A stretch of DNA of 64,000 nucleotides from Legionellales bacterium (GTDB lineage Bacteria > Pseudomonadota > Gammaproteobacteria > Berkiellales > Berkiellaceae): the NCBI GenBank assembly GCA_002708265.1, contig PANA01000001.1, positions 248,001 through 312,000 of the forward strand. Direction: 5' to 3'. Positions 27,204 to 36,610 of this stretch are shown piece by piece; the first letter of the stretch is position 1; each line of letters opens with the position of its first letter. Both the position numbers and the translations under genes were made by a program. Below the pieces are notes generated by a model. The model made no database searches and was not told the DNA's origin. It was given only the letters and a program-made list of their open reading frames with translations.

Positions 27204-28811
27204 ATGATACTAAAACGTAAAAAGCATAAGAAACCAGCTCAGCCAGAAGAAGCGCTATTAACGCTTGATGAGCGCTATGACTACAATACCCTTTTAGGAG
27301 ATTTGCCTGAAAAGCTAGGGCTTGAACAGCTGACTCCTCTTTTGCATCCAGAAGATCCTGAGTTAGGTGAATCCTCAGAGAGTGAGGACTCTGAGTCTGA
27401 TTTATTTGAGCATCGAGAGCCAGTAGCTCTTAGGGGGGGGCGATCAGAGTCTTTCTCTGTCGCGAATCCAAAAGATCAAGCACCGATGTTAGAAGAAATT
27501 CGTTCAGATGTTTTAAGTAATGTGAGAGAGCTGAGAATCGGTGGAGGTGGTGCTCGAGGGTATGCTCTACCAGGGTTTTTGCGCGCACTTGTTGAGTATG
27601 GTGGTCTAGATTTATCGCAAGTCAGAGTGTTTAACGGAATCTCAGTTGGCTCATCCTTGTCTGCTTTCTTGTCTTTAGGGATGAGTGTAGAAGAGCTTTC
27701 AGAAGTAACGTTCCGACTTGATGGAACAAAAATTAAGGGCATGACTCGACGTTCAATTATGGGCTTGCTCTCAAATGTCATTGATTCTTTAGCGCATCGT
27801 TTGCAAAACAATCAAAAGATGTTGTTCAGATTTTTTGGTTGGGTGCTTGGTGGTATCGCCAGCTTTATTCGCTGGATTGGCCGTCTTCGTGCCTCACTAT
27901 TTCATTCAAGCTGGGGGGTGTGTGAGTCTGACGGAATGCGCGCAACGTTAGAGCATGTTTTTGAAAAGAAAGTAGGGCTCAAAAACCCAACATTTAAAGA
28001 CTTACAAGAAAAAGGTATCGACTTAAGGGTTATTACAACCATTGTTTGTTGTAAAGGGCGCCGTGAGTGGACGGTTCATGACGATCCCGACCAAGAAGTG
28101 ATTCCAGTCATTATTGCCTCAATGTCTATTCCTGGAGCATTCCAGCCCTTTAGAGATGCAGAAGGGCATATTCACTCTGATGGTGGGGTCCCCAATAATG
28201 TGCCCCCGTCTGATAAAGACATCTCTCCAGAGCACTCTCTTCTTTTAATGTTTTCCAATGAGCAAGAAATGGATATTAACTCAGGGGAGCCCGTTCACGA
28301 GCCAGTGGGTGATTTCTTGGATTATGGCTGGGGTGTTATTAACACCATGAGATCAGCGCCATACAATCACCGTGAAGGTGAACGAGTGGGACAATGTGTT
28401 GTGAAGACAGTCGATGTCAAAGACTTTGAAGCACCATACGAAGATCGTTTAAAAGCTTACCGCGAGGGTTTTGAGTCTGGTATCAAGTTCCTTAACGAGC
28501 TTGCATACACAAAGCGTATAAATTATACCGGTGAAGTTAAAAAACAGGCGTTGAGGGTATTAAGAGAAGAGAGAAACAAGGTAAAATCTACTCTTGAACA
28601 GTCGTCGCCTCAATATAAAAGAGGCACGCGCGTGCGCAATAGGACGCGTCGGTTGACGTTGGTGTATGACCGTTATAAAGATCTTAAAAAAGCAGCGAAC
28701 CGCTTGGCATCTGAGTGTTCAACGGATGTTATTAAAAGCCTAAATGCGCATGCCACTCGAGATGGAAAAGTAACACTAGAAGTTGATTTGAAAAGATCTG
28801 TCAAACTTTAG
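27204..28811 (+). CDS. Patatin-like phospholipase
   Basis: The 535-residue protein contains a patatin domain at about 108-380. The oxyanion loop RIGGGGARG is at 111-119, the nucleophile elbow GISVG at 145-149 with Ser147, and the catalytic Asp326 in DGG. All residues for lipid acyl hydrolase activity are present. A 105-residue N-terminal extension is basic at first and then Glu/Ser-rich; a C-terminal 130 residues are highly charged and helical. There is no signal peptide. Extended patatins without export signals include secreted effectors such as VipD and ExoU; that role here is inference. The ribosome site is weak. Confidence 0.92.
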   Translation: MILKRKKHKKPAQPEEALLTLDERYDYNTLLGDLPEKLGLEQLTPLLHPEDPELGESSESEDSESDLFEHREPVALRGGRSESFSVANPKDQAPMLEEIRSDVLSNVRELRIGGGGARGYALPGFLRALVEYGGLDLSQVRVFNGISVGSSLSAFLSLGMSVEELSEVTFRLDGTKIKGMTRRSIMGLLSNVIDSLAHRLQNNQKMLFRFFGWVLGGIASFIRWIGRLRASLFHSSWGVCESDGMRATLEHVFEKKVGLKNPTFKDLQEKGIDLRVITTIVCCKGRREWTVHDDPDQEVIPVIIASMSIPGAFQPFRDAEGHIHSDGGVPNNVPPSDKDISPEHSLLLMFSNEQEMDINSGEPVHEPVGDFLDYGWGVINTMRSAPYNHREGERVGQCVVKTVDVKDFEAPYEDRLKAYREGFESGIKFLNELAYTKRINYTGEVKKQALRVLREERNKVKSTLEQSSPQYKRGTRVRNRTRRLTLVYDRYKDLKKAANRLASECSTDVIKSLNAHATRDGKVTLEVDLKRSVKL

Positions 28812-28820
28812 GGAAAAAGT

Positions 28821-29525
28821 ATGCGTACACCTGGAGTTGATTCCAGTTGGTTAGAGCAAATCGGTGAAGAGTTCGATAAGCCCTATATGAAAGCATTAAG
28901 GGCTTTTTTGCAGTCTGAGAAAAAAGCCGGAAAAACGCTATATCCACCCAGCAAAGATATTTTTAACGCTCTAAATTTCACCCCTTTTGAAAAGGTCAAA
29001 GTGATTATTTTAGGACAAGATCCCTATCATGGCCCAAACCAGGCCCATGGCTTATGCTTTTCTGTTCAGCCAACAGTGAGACCACCGCCATCCTTAGTCA
29101 ATATCTACAAAGAACTCGCCAGTGACTGTAACGTTCGCCCGCCAGGCCATGGATCCTTAATTCAATGGACAACGCAAGGTGTTCTGTTGCTCAACAGTGT
29201 TTTAACCGTCGAAAAAGCTCAAGCGGCATCCCATCAAGGCAAAGGCTGGGAAACATTTACAGATGCGATTATTGAGCGCCTTAACGCTGAAAGAGAGCAC
29301 TGTGTTTTTATTTTATGGGGAAGTTACGCTCAGAAGAAAGGGCGTGTGATAGATGAAAGTAAGCACTGTGTTATAAGGTCTGTTCACCCTTCTCCACTAT
29401 CAGCGCACCGTGGATTCTTTGGTTCACGCCCATTTTCACAGGCAAACGCCTATTTGCTAAAAACCGGTCAGCAGCCAATTGATTGGCAGATTACTTCTGA
29501 CTGCGCTCAACTGTTAACAAAGTAA
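28821..29525 (+). CDS. ung: Uracil-DNA glycosylase
   Basis: Ung removes uracil from DNA. The 234-residue protein has the water-activating loop GQDPYH at 65-70 with Asp67, the uracil-binding region, and HPSPLSAH at 189-196. It is a complete family-1 enzyme. It starts 9 bases after the patatin gene, so the two may be cotranscribed, although no functional link is obvious. Confidence 0.97.
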   Translation: MRTPGVDSSWLEQIGEEFDKPYMKALRAFLQSEKKAGKTLYPPSKDIFNALNFTPFEKVKVIILGQDPYHGPNQAHGLCFSVQPTVRPPPSLVNIYKELASDCNVRPPGHGSLIQWTTQGVLLLNSVLTVEKAQAASHQGKGWETFTDAIIERLNAEREHCVFILWGSYAQKKGRVIDESKHCVIRSVHPSPLSAHRGFFGSRPFSQANAYLLKTGQQPIDWQITSDCAQLLTK

Positions 29526-29541
29526 GCTAAGGAGCCATTCT

Positions 29542-30477
29542 GTGCTGGATGATATTGAACAAGCGTTAGTGACAGCGATTGAAAATGCTCGCTCTAAGAA
29601 AGGGGGAAATCTAGCCACTTACATCCCTGAGCTCGCATGTATTAACCCAGAGCTAGTTGCCGGTGCTATTAGTACAGTAGAGGGGCATGTTTTAAAACAA
29701 GGCGATATTGAACAGCGCTTTACTTTGCAAAGTGTTTCAAAGTTAGTGCCTTTTATTGGTTTGTGTGAAGAGTTCGGCAAGCAGCAAGTGAATTCATGGA
29801 CTAACTTAGAGCCATCGGGTTTACCTTTTTCTTCTATTGGACAGGTCGATCGATATAACCCAGTGCCTTCGAACCCAATGGTAAATGCAGGAGCGATTGC
29901 TCTGTGTAGCCGGATTCCTGGTGACACACAAGCGAGAGCACTGTGGCTAGATAATTGGATGGAAAAATTATTTGGAAGAGCTTTAACTGTCGATGAAAAC
30001 GTTTTTACATCAGAGCATCGCGCGGGTTTGATGAATCGCTCTATTGCTTACTTACTGAAAAGTAATGGCGTACTCCCCGGTGAGGTAGAAGAGGTGCTCA
30101 CCACCTACCACCGGCTTTGCTCGTATCTTGTCACCATTGATACTGCGACCCATTTGCCGATGCTACTCGCCAATGGTGGTGTTACGCCAGACAAAGAACA
30201 AATTATCAGCCAAGAAACTTGTAATGTTGCGATTTCAGTAATGGCCACCTGTGGACTGTATAATGAGTCAGGTACATTTTTAGTGAACATTGGCATGCCT
30301 GCGAAAAGCGGGGTTTCAGGATTAATTGTGGCGGTTGCGCTTGGTCGGGCTGGGATAGCAGTCTACAGTCCTCGTTTAAATGAAAAAGGCACCAGCGTGC
30401 GAGGACAAACTATCCTTAAGTCTCTTAGTGATGAGTTACAGTGGCATTTCTGCCACCGCAAACCAATAAAGGAATAA
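29542..30477 (+). CDS. glsA: Glutaminase
   Basis: The 311-residue serine-dependent glutaminase hydrolyses glutamine to glutamate and ammonia. The catalytic S-x-x-K is Ser64/Lys67 in LQSVSK, followed by NPMVNAGAI near 111-119 and the C-terminal GVSGLIVA region. The GTG start at 29542 follows AAGGAG by seven bases. Such enzymes support amino-acid-based carbon use and acid tolerance. It lies 16 bases after ung. Confidence 0.95.
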   Translation: MLDDIEQALVTAIENARSKKGGNLATYIPELACINPELVAGAISTVEGHVLKQGDIEQRFTLQSVSKLVPFIGLCEEFGKQQVNSWTNLEPSGLPFSSIGQVDRYNPVPSNPMVNAGAIALCSRIPGDTQARALWLDNWMEKLFGRALTVDENVFTSEHRAGLMNRSIAYLLKSNGVLPGEVEEVLTTYHRLCSYLVTIDTATHLPMLLANGGVTPDKEQIISQETCNVAISVMATCGLYNESGTFLVNIGMPAKSGVSGLIVAVALGRAGIAVYSPRLNEKGTSVRGQTILKSLSDELQWHFCHRKPIKE

Positions 30478-30479
30478 GC

Positions 30480-30734
30480 CTAGGCCAGCTGTCTTTCTTG
30501 CGCGTAGCTGACGCGTAATGTTTGGTCTTCAAGCTCGGTACCGTTAGCATTTAAGCCATTTCCAGCATCTTTGGCGTCAAGAAATGTAACGTAGCCAAAA
30601 CCTTTTGAACGAGAGGTTTCGTGATCGTAAACAACCTCGACGTCATCTACTCTACCGTAGCTATCAAAAAATGAACGAAGGCGGGTCTCATTAATCGTGG
30701 GGGCCAAATTCCCTACGTAAAGTCGCTTTTGCAT
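30480..30734 (-). CDS. Single-RRM RNA-binding protein
   Basis: The 84-residue protein is a single RNA recognition motif. RNP2 is LYVGNL (5-10) and RNP1 is KGFGYVTF (44-51), with the beta-alpha-beta spacing intact and only a few residues beyond the domain. The aromatic residues that stack on RNA are present. Such proteins occur in cyanobacteria and scattered proteobacteria, with roles often linked to cold or stress. AGGAGG lies before the ATG, indicating strong translation. It converges on glsA with 2 bases between stops. Confidence 0.93.
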   Translation of the reverse strand: MQKRLYVGNLAPTINETRLRSFFDSYGRVDDVEVVYDHETSRSKGFGYVTFLDAKDAGNGLNANGTELEDQTLRVSYAQERQLA

Positions 30735-30931
30735 GTTTCCTCCTACCCACTGATTATTTAAAAATATTAGTTGCAGTGTATCAATTGAAAACTTTATTTC
30801 ACAATAATAGAGTACATAATGCTACAGACACTATAGCCTATGCTTGTGAGACTTTTGCACAACAGCAGAGGTATATAGCAAGCTAGTTTAAAACATCAAA
30901 AGAAAACTGGTTTATTATCCAGCTCCTTGAT

Positions 30932-33163
30932 ATGTTAAAAAAATATAAGTGCGATCAGGACGATCCCATGCAACCTCAAAGCTCTGAAAATTATTTTTAT
31001 GGAATGGTTCATACTCTGTGTGAGCTTATTAAATATGCCCCCTTAACAACACCCGGTTTTTTTCGAAAAAGCGCAGAAAGAAAGATAGTTGAAACTGTTC
31101 GAGATGCGCTTGATAGAGGCGTTAATATCGACTTTTCTATCTTTGCTAAGAATCCAACGATTGGGGTTGGTGTTTTGAAAAGTTATTTTGGAGAAGCTTC
31201 AGGTATCTGGTGTCCTCGAGCTAATGGGCAAAAACTGATAAAAAGTGGATTTGCAACGTTTAAAAAAGCGAAAAGTGAGAAGCAAAAGCAAGATATTATT
31301 CATAGCGTATTGGATGTAATGCAAAAAATGCCTTACGCTGACAACCTGGTTTTTTTACTACTGATTAAATATCTAAGCTTAATAGCTGAAGCGCATGCGG
31401 ATCTTCCTCTTGGCACTGAAAAAATGACTGCTGATAACTTAGCCGTGACATGTGGCTTAAATATTCTATATGGGCATGTCGGCGCAGCAAATTCGACTGA
31501 GTTGATGGATGCCCCAAAGCAGATTGAATTTTTAAAATGCTTTATTGAGCATGGAGCGATGTATTTCGATCAAGTATTTGGTCCGCAAGCGGTGAATGAG
31601 AAAGGGCTTAAAAACAATATCGGTCGAATAAAAGATAGAATAGTTTATCTCAATAAGGCGATGAGAGAGTATCAAGGTGGGAGTCACTATATTGCTCTTG
31701 CCAATGGTGGAATTTTTGTTAAACCTGAGCATATTCAAGCGTCTGAACTCAAAGAGCAAGTTGACGCAATAGCAAAGAATCTTGAAAAAAAAGACGACAA
31801 AAATATTTGGCACAATATTCAGTGGGCGGTACAAGATATCTATTTTTACCGGCATGTTCTCGGAATTATTTTGCCATATGAGTGCATTCTTTTTCAGCAG
31901 ATGGAAGGTAGGCATGATTTGCCTGAGGCGCTTGAATCTATTCATGCATCTCTTCGAGCACATTTAGAAGACGTTTCTTTTCAGAATAGAGTTTTAAATG
32001 ACTTATTAGAGATTCAATCGAGATTAGAGAAAAAAGGATTGCTTAGAGGAAGTGTTTTTCAAGAAATACGAGCCTGTCTAGAGCAGTTGCAGAAAGTTCA
32101 AAAAGAAGAAAGCATGCCATTGACAGGCGTAACGGTTAATCGTTTGCTTTCACGTAATTCAGCTTTTAAAGCCGTTCTGACCGCACTAGATCAGCATCAA
32201 GTTGATATGGGAGTGCTGTTAGATAGAAGAAAAGCAGTCAATGCCCTGGTTAGAGAAGCGTTTTCTATTATCAAAAAAACAGTGGCCGCTTCTTTGCTAG
32301 ATCAGATTGTAAGATCTAAGCATACATTTGATACTTGTAACATTCATCAGCTTCATAGTGTCAATAAGTTACAAGAACTCTTTCTAAGGTACCAAAGTTT
32401 ACCTGGCGTAAGTACTCAAGATCGAAGGTTAAACAATCAGTTGCTGTCAACCATTTTGACTCAAGTTGAACATGAGCCTCTCAAGGTTGACTGGTATGAC
32501 TTGTATAGTTGTTTTAGAAGTCACTTGCTGCTGTCGAGCAGTGTCAATCGCCTAGAAAAAGAAGTCCCTGAGCTCAGTCGATTGTGGGCGAGCAGGGTGG
32601 TTCAAGCAAAAGAGATTCATGATGGGTGTATTCATAACCCAGGTGTGTTTAATGTGAGTGAGTGCTTAGTTGCGGATGCCTTTTATGAAAGCATGCAAAA
32701 CGCGCTGCGTAGTTTGCGGACAAAAAGAGATGTGTGGGATACCGTGAAAGTTGAGCGCCATGAAGGACACCAACAAAAAAGGCGAACGTTAAAAGGACAT
32801 GTCGCTGGGATGTTGGGAATCAGTCAAGTGCGTAAATATAGAAGTGCTAAGCGAGAGATGCTTAAAGCATCTGCGACCGTTCAAACGCCCCGTTTAAATA
32901 ATACATGGTCTGTGCCATTACTAACCCCGGATTTGCTTTCTCTTTATGCAGATCCTGAGTTGGAACTGAGTATTCCAGTGAATCAGTCTTTCTTAACAGG
33001 TGGCCGCTGGGCAGAGCCAAGAACACCAAGAACGTTCAGAGAAGAGCCCGAAGAACTGCTTACACCAGAGCCTTCAGAGTTTGAAGGCGATGACGGAGCA
33101 CTCGACATGCTGGAGTCTGCTGAGATGCTTACGAAATCTTTTTCGCAGTTACTCCGTAGGTAA
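30932..33163 (+). CDS. RhoGAP-domain-like protein with long helical extension
   Basis: The 743-residue protein begins with a region that follows the eukaryotic RhoGAP pattern at about 15-185. TPGFFRKSA (40-48) places Arg45 as the arginine finger, followed by the EL/DxG helix and GVLKSYFGE (80-88; family LKxYLREL). MPYADNLVFLLLIKYL matches the P-x-x-N-x-x-x-L-x-x-L helix, and KMTADNLAVTCGLNIL (164-179) matches KMT-x-x-NLA-x-x-x-G-P-x-[IL]. GAPs of this fold stimulate GTP hydrolysis by Rho/Rac/Cdc42, which bacteria lack. The remaining 550 residues are helical and unrecognised, with no signal peptide. An alternative start at 30968 has a better ribosome site. A host-directed effector is inference. 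Confidence 0.8.
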   Translation: MLKKYKCDQDDPMQPQSSENYFYGMVHTLCELIKYAPLTTPGFFRKSAERKIVETVRDALDRGVNIDFSIFAKNPTIGVGVLKSYFGEASGIWCPRANGQKLIKSGFATFKKAKSEKQKQDIIHSVLDVMQKMPYADNLVFLLLIKYLSLIAEAHADLPLGTEKMTADNLAVTCGLNILYGHVGAANSTELMDAPKQIEFLKCFIEHGAMYFDQVFGPQAVNEKGLKNNIGRIKDRIVYLNKAMREYQGGSHYIALANGGIFVKPEHIQASELKEQVDAIAKNLEKKDDKNIWHNIQWAVQDIYFYRHVLGIILPYECILFQQMEGRHDLPEALESIHASLRAHLEDVSFQNRVLNDLLEIQSRLEKKGLLRGSVFQEIRACLEQLQKVQKEESMPLTGVTVNRLLSRNSAFKAVLTALDQHQVDMGVLLDRRKAVNALVREAFSIIKKTVAASLLDQIVRSKHTFDTCNIHQLHSVNKLQELFLRYQSLPGVSTQDRRLNNQLLSTILTQVEHEPLKVDWYDLYSCFRSHLLLSSSVNRLEKEVPELSRLWASRVVQAKEIHDGCIHNPGVFNVSECLVADAFYESMQNALRSLRTKRDVWDTVKVERHEGHQQKRRTLKGHVAGMLGISQVRKYRSAKREMLKASATVQTPRLNNTWSVPLLTPDLLSLYADPELELSIPVNQSFLTGGRWAEPRTPRTFREEPEELLTPEPSEFEGDDGALDMLESAEMLTKSFSQLLRR

Positions 33164-34667
33164 GCGCTTGTGCGCTGAGACTCTCAACCGGGGCGTAGCT
33201 GTCAGTAAAAATGAGCTCATTCTCTAGTCTTAACTTTTCAGTCAGAATCACTTTTTCTCCCAGCTCACTGAATAGTGGGTCAGGGTGTCTTCTAAGAAAG
33301 TGATAATCGACATTTGGCATTTTTCCATTCATACCAACAAAGATAAAGTTTTGAATTTTATGAATTTCATTCGACTCGACAGCAATCAGTAAATGTTCAG
33401 GAAAAACGCTCTTCATGGTTAGGTATGCTGAACCTGCTAAACTAGGGCCTCCCTCAGGTGGAAAATAGCCAATAATATTAGCGATAAAAATACCGTTATC
33501 ATTGAGGCGTTTTTTTGCAAGATCAAAAAAAGCTTTTGAAACTAGCTGAGTAGGTTGCCCGTATAGAGAGCTGAAGGCATCTGAAAATATGTAATCATAT
33601 TGTTGATTGGAGTCCAATAATAATCGACGACCATCTTTTACATGCGTCTTAATTTGAGGGGTATCAGGTAGTTGAAAGTATTCTTTAGAAAGCGCTTCAA
33701 GATTAGGTTCGATTTCAGCGACATCAATAGAAACGGAGGGCTTATTTTCATGAAGCATCTTAGGAATAATATAAGCACCACCTCCAATGATCAGAGCATT
33801 TTTGATATCACGATTAAAGAGGCGATAGATATCATAGTATTTAGCGTACTCAAAGGCGGACTTACCGGAAGCTTTGTTTAAGGCGCCCGAACTTTGCCTA
33901 TCTTGAACTAAAAAGCGTGTTTCTTCACCATCATAAGGAGCATCAAAAACCGTAATTTGAGAATACACACCTTGAGATTGATAAATAGCAGGCGAAAGGA
34001 AAGGACTGACTCCTTCACCATAGAAAAGGGCAACAGCAAAAAAGACCATAGGTAATGTTGCTTGATAATGAGTGCCTGCAATCAATCGAATTCCCACACC
34101 TAAAGCTGTTAGAACGACCCCGGTTGCTAATAGGATTTGCGGAATCGTAAAAGAGGGAATCAATAGGTAAGCGGTTAACAGGCTACCAGCAATGCTGCCC
34201 AGGGTTGACCAAAAAAAGATACGACCTGAAATGGTGCCGATTCCCACTTCCGGAGAAAAGGCATTTTGCAGGGCAATGGCATATGGCGACAACATTCCGA
34301 GCAGCAAAATGGGTCCAAAGAAAAGAAAAAGGCTCAACAGTAAGGGGCCTGAAGTCAGTGACAGTTGGTAACCAATAACTGGTACAAAAAGACTGTTAAG
34401 GACAGCAATAACCAAAACACCAACACCGCCTGCTGCAATAAACCAAGCAAAATGATCTAAATGGCAGTGCTTGTCGCTGTAGCGCCCCCCAATCCAGTAG
34501 CCAATACTCAGAGCCGCTAGGATGACAGTGATAATACTTGAGGTGCTAAAAATCGTTGTGCCATAGTATGGGGCGAGCAGTCTCGTCGCCAGTATCTCAA
34601 CCACCAAAATGGCAGCACCAGTTATAAATACTGTCGGATATAACCCATAACGATGGAACGTATTCAT
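33129..34667 (-). CDS. Membrane-fused spermidine-synthase-like protein
   Basis: The 512-residue protein joins an N-terminal membrane part of about seven helices (10-215) to a Rossmann domain resembling spermidine synthases. The nucleotide-binding segment is ALIIGGGAY near 290-298, followed by DVAEIEPN and SDAFSS. The usual GGGDG motif is altered to GGGAY and the catalytic region deviates, so aminopropyl transfer is uncertain. Members of this fused class are common and poorly characterised. Its last 35 bases overlap the convergent RhoGAP-like gene. Confidence 0.8.
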   Translation of the reverse strand: MNTFHRYGLYPTVFITGAAILVVEILATRLLAPYYGTTIFSTSSIITVILAALSIGYWIGGRYSDKHCHLDHFAWFIAAGGVGVLVIAVLNSLFVPVIGYQLSLTSGPLLLSLFLFFGPILLLGMLSPYAIALQNAFSPEVGIGTISGRIFFWSTLGSIAGSLLTAYLLIPSFTIPQILLATGVVLTALGVGIRLIAGTHYQATLPMVFFAVALFYGEGVSPFLSPAIYQSQGVYSQITVFDAPYDGEETRFLVQDRQSSGALNKASGKSAFEYAKYYDIYRLFNRDIKNALIIGGGAYIIPKMLHENKPSVSIDVAEIEPNLEALSKEYFQLPDTPQIKTHVKDGRRLLLDSNQQYDYIFSDAFSSLYGQPTQLVSKAFFDLAKKRLNDNGIFIANIIGYFPPEGGPSLAGSAYLTMKSVFPEHLLIAVESNEIHKIQNFIFVGMNGKMPNVDYHFLRRHPDPLFSELGEKVILTEKLRLENELIFTDSYAPVESLSAQALTYGVTAKKIS

Positions 34668-34746
34668 CCCGCCTCCTTGGAAAACACGATTGTCCTAGTG
34701 GAATATCTTATTCTCGCCTATAAGGCTTAAGGAAGTCACCCTAAGG

Positions 34747-35718
34747 TTAAAATGCCCGCTCTATTGTGAAGGTGGCAACAGACGTTAAGGCTTGCCGGTA
34801 AGGTGAGTCTGGTAGCTCGTTCAATGCGGATAATGCTTCATCAATACAGGCTTTTGCTTTTGATAAGGTGTAATCTAAGGCACGGCAGTTGACGATAGCG
34901 GTGTTAATTTTATCGAGATCGGAGCGATTGCCTTCTTTGAGTGAATTGACGATCAGTTGGCGCTCGGCTTCACCAGCGTGAGCGACTGCATAAATCAGCG
35001 GTAATGTCGCTTTTCCTTCAGCTAGATCATCGCCTAGGTTTTTACCCATCAATGCATTATCTCCACGATAATCTAGGGCATCATCAATTAGCTGAAAAGC
35101 TAATCCCATTTGTAAACCATATACTTCTAAAGCACGTAACTGAGAAGGTGAAGCTTGGGCGAGCAAGCCACCAAAGACGCACGAAACCTCAAACAACTTT
35201 GCTGTTTTGCTGGTGATGATTTCGAAATAGTCCGCTTCTTCTAAATGAGGGTTGTGACGATTGACCAGCTGCTTGACTTCGCCCTGAGCAATTACCGTTG
35301 TTGCATCGGCCAAGCGCTTCATAATCTGGTCACTTTCACCCAGGCGAGTCATAAGCTTAAAAGCTTGAGAGTAGAGATAGTCACCGACCAGTATGCTGGC
35401 GGCATTCCCCCAAATGGTGTTACCAGTGGGCTTTCCTCGGCGCTGGGTAGAGTCATCAACAACATCATCATGCAACAAAGTGGCAGAATGAATTAGTTCA
35501 ATAGCACAGGCGGCTTGAATGTGCTCATCATTGCTGTACCCTAATGAACGGGCAGACAGAATTACTAAAAGGGGTCTAAGACGCTTTCCCCCACTATCGA
35601 CTAGATGGTGGGCGACAGACTCGATTAGACCGACCGGAGAGTCGATACACTGCTGGATTTGCACCTGGACAGCCGATAAGTCTGGCTGGACAAGGGCTTG
35701 GATTTGTTCGAATTGCAT
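34747..35718 (-). CDS. ispB: Octaprenyl diphosphate synthase
   Basis: IspB makes the octaprenyl side chain of ubiquinone. From the ATG at 35718 the product has 323 residues, identical in length to E. coli IspB; the longer frame to 35799 adds an unconserved extension. Both Asp-rich motifs are present: LLHDDVVDD and LIDDALDY, plus GGKRLRP. A -10 box lies only 8 bases upstream of the ATG and no ribosome site is visible, so the mRNA may be leaderless. It is divergent from rplU, as in E. coli and Pseudomonas. Confidence 0.95.
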   Translation of the reverse strand: MQFEQIQALVQPDLSAVQVQIQQCIDSPVGLIESVAHHLVDSGGKRLRPLLVILSARSLGYSNDEHIQAACAIELIHSATLLHDDVVDDSTQRRGKPTGNTIWGNAASILVGDYLYSQAFKLMTRLGESDQIMKRLADATTVIAQGEVKQLVNRHNPHLEEADYFEIITSKTAKLFEVSCVFGGLLAQASPSQLRALEVYGLQMGLAFQLIDDALDYRGDNALMGKNLGDDLAEGKATLPLIYAVAHAGEAERQLIVNSLKEGNRSDLDKINTAIVNCRALDYTLSKAKACIDEALSALNELPDSPYRQALTSVATFTIERAF

Positions 35719-35726
35719 ATGCGTGC

Positions 35727-35756
35727 ATTGTACACAGCTGGCCAACACCCCAGCAA
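35727..35756 (-). promoter_or_regulatory. Candidate ispB promoter giving a near-leaderless mRNA
   Basis: On the minus strand TTGCTG (35751-35756) and TACAAT (35727-35732) are 18 bases apart. The expected start point, six to eight bases after the -10 box, falls within two bases of the ispB ATG. Confidence 0.45.
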
Positions 35757-35946
35757 GCTCTATGCTTAAAGCCAGCTCAGATTTGAGAGAATTGGCCAAA
35801 TTTTGACCTTTGAGAAAGAATCAGTGGCCTTCGGGCATAATTCTTCTCTAGGCACCTTGCGCCACTAAGCGCTATCCAGTAAAATGACATGCCTTTGAAG
35901 TAGCGTTTGCGCCCAGACGATATTAAATTCTGTGGAGAATAAGTGT

Positions 35947-36255
35947 ATGTACGCCATAATTAAGAGTGGTGGTAAGCAGTACCGAGTTAAGGTCGGCCAA
36001 GTGGTTCGACTCGAGAAGCTTGATGTAGAACTCGGTCAATCGGTTTCTTTTGACGAAGTCATGCTGGTTGCCAATGGTGATAAAGTAACAGTTGGGTCCC
36101 CAACCGTTGCAAGTGCTAAAGTTAACGGTGAAGTCGTTAGCCACGGCCGCGGTAAGAAAGTGACCATCATTAAGATGAAGCGACGCAAGAAATACCGTCG
36201 TAAGCAAGGTCATCGTCAGTCTTTTACTGAAGTAAAAATTAGCGAAATTGCATAG
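35947..36255 (+). CDS. rplU: 50S ribosomal protein L21
   Basis: The 102-residue protein starts [15 protein letters not shown], the L21 signature, and ends in the basic [22 protein letters not shown] precedes the ATG at 35947. It forms an operon with rpmA after an 11-base gap. Confidence 0.98.
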   Translation: MYAIIKSGGKQYRVKVGQVVRLEKLDVELGQSVSFDEVMLVANGDKVTVGSPTVASAKVNGEVVSHGRGKKVTIIKMKRRKKYRRKQGHRQSFTEVKISEIA

Positions 36256-36266
36256 GGGTTTGATCA

Positions 36267-36551
36267 ATGGCTCATAAGAAAGCGGGTGGTAGTACGCGTA
36301 ACGGACGCGATTCGAATCCTAAGTATCTTGGTGTAAAGCGGTTTGGTGGACAACAAGTCCTCGCCGGCACCATCCTAGTGCGCCAACGTGGAACACCTTT
36401 TCACCCAGGCGTTTTTGTTGGAATGGGTAAAGATAACACCTTGTTTGCTAAGGCAGACGGTGTTGTTAAGTTCTCTGAAGGTGGTAAGCATAACCGTCGC
36501 ATGGTTAGCATTGAGCCAGCAGAAAACACTGAAGCAGCAACCGAAAACTAA
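36267..36551 (+). CDS. rpmA: 50S ribosomal protein L27
   Basis: The 94-residue L27 starts directly with [17 protein letters not shown], so it has the short Proteobacteria-type N-terminus that reaches the peptidyl transferase centre rather than the cleaved Firmicutes type. GVKRFGGQ and [10 protein letters not shown] are conserved. An acidic tail of about 10 residues follows the core. A terminator separates it from obgE. Confidence 0.98.
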   Translation: MAHKKAGGSTRNGRDSNPKYLGVKRFGGQQVLAGTILVRQRGTPFHPGVFVGMGKDNTLFAKADGVVKFSEGGKHNRRMVSIEPAENTEAATEN

Positions 36552-36568
36552 TTTTCGGATTTTGTCTG

Positions 36569-36596
36569 AAAAAAGTCCCTTGATGGGACTTTTTTT
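36569..36596 (+). terminator. Intrinsic terminator between rpmA and obgE
   Basis: The stem AAAAAAGTCCC / GGGACTTTTTT with a 5-base loop ends in a T-run 18 bases after the rpmA stop. obgE starts only 15 bases later, so obgE is read through or attenuated, or has a promoter inside rpmA. Confidence 0.85.
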
Positions 36597-36610
36597 GTAG
36601 GGGAAACATA

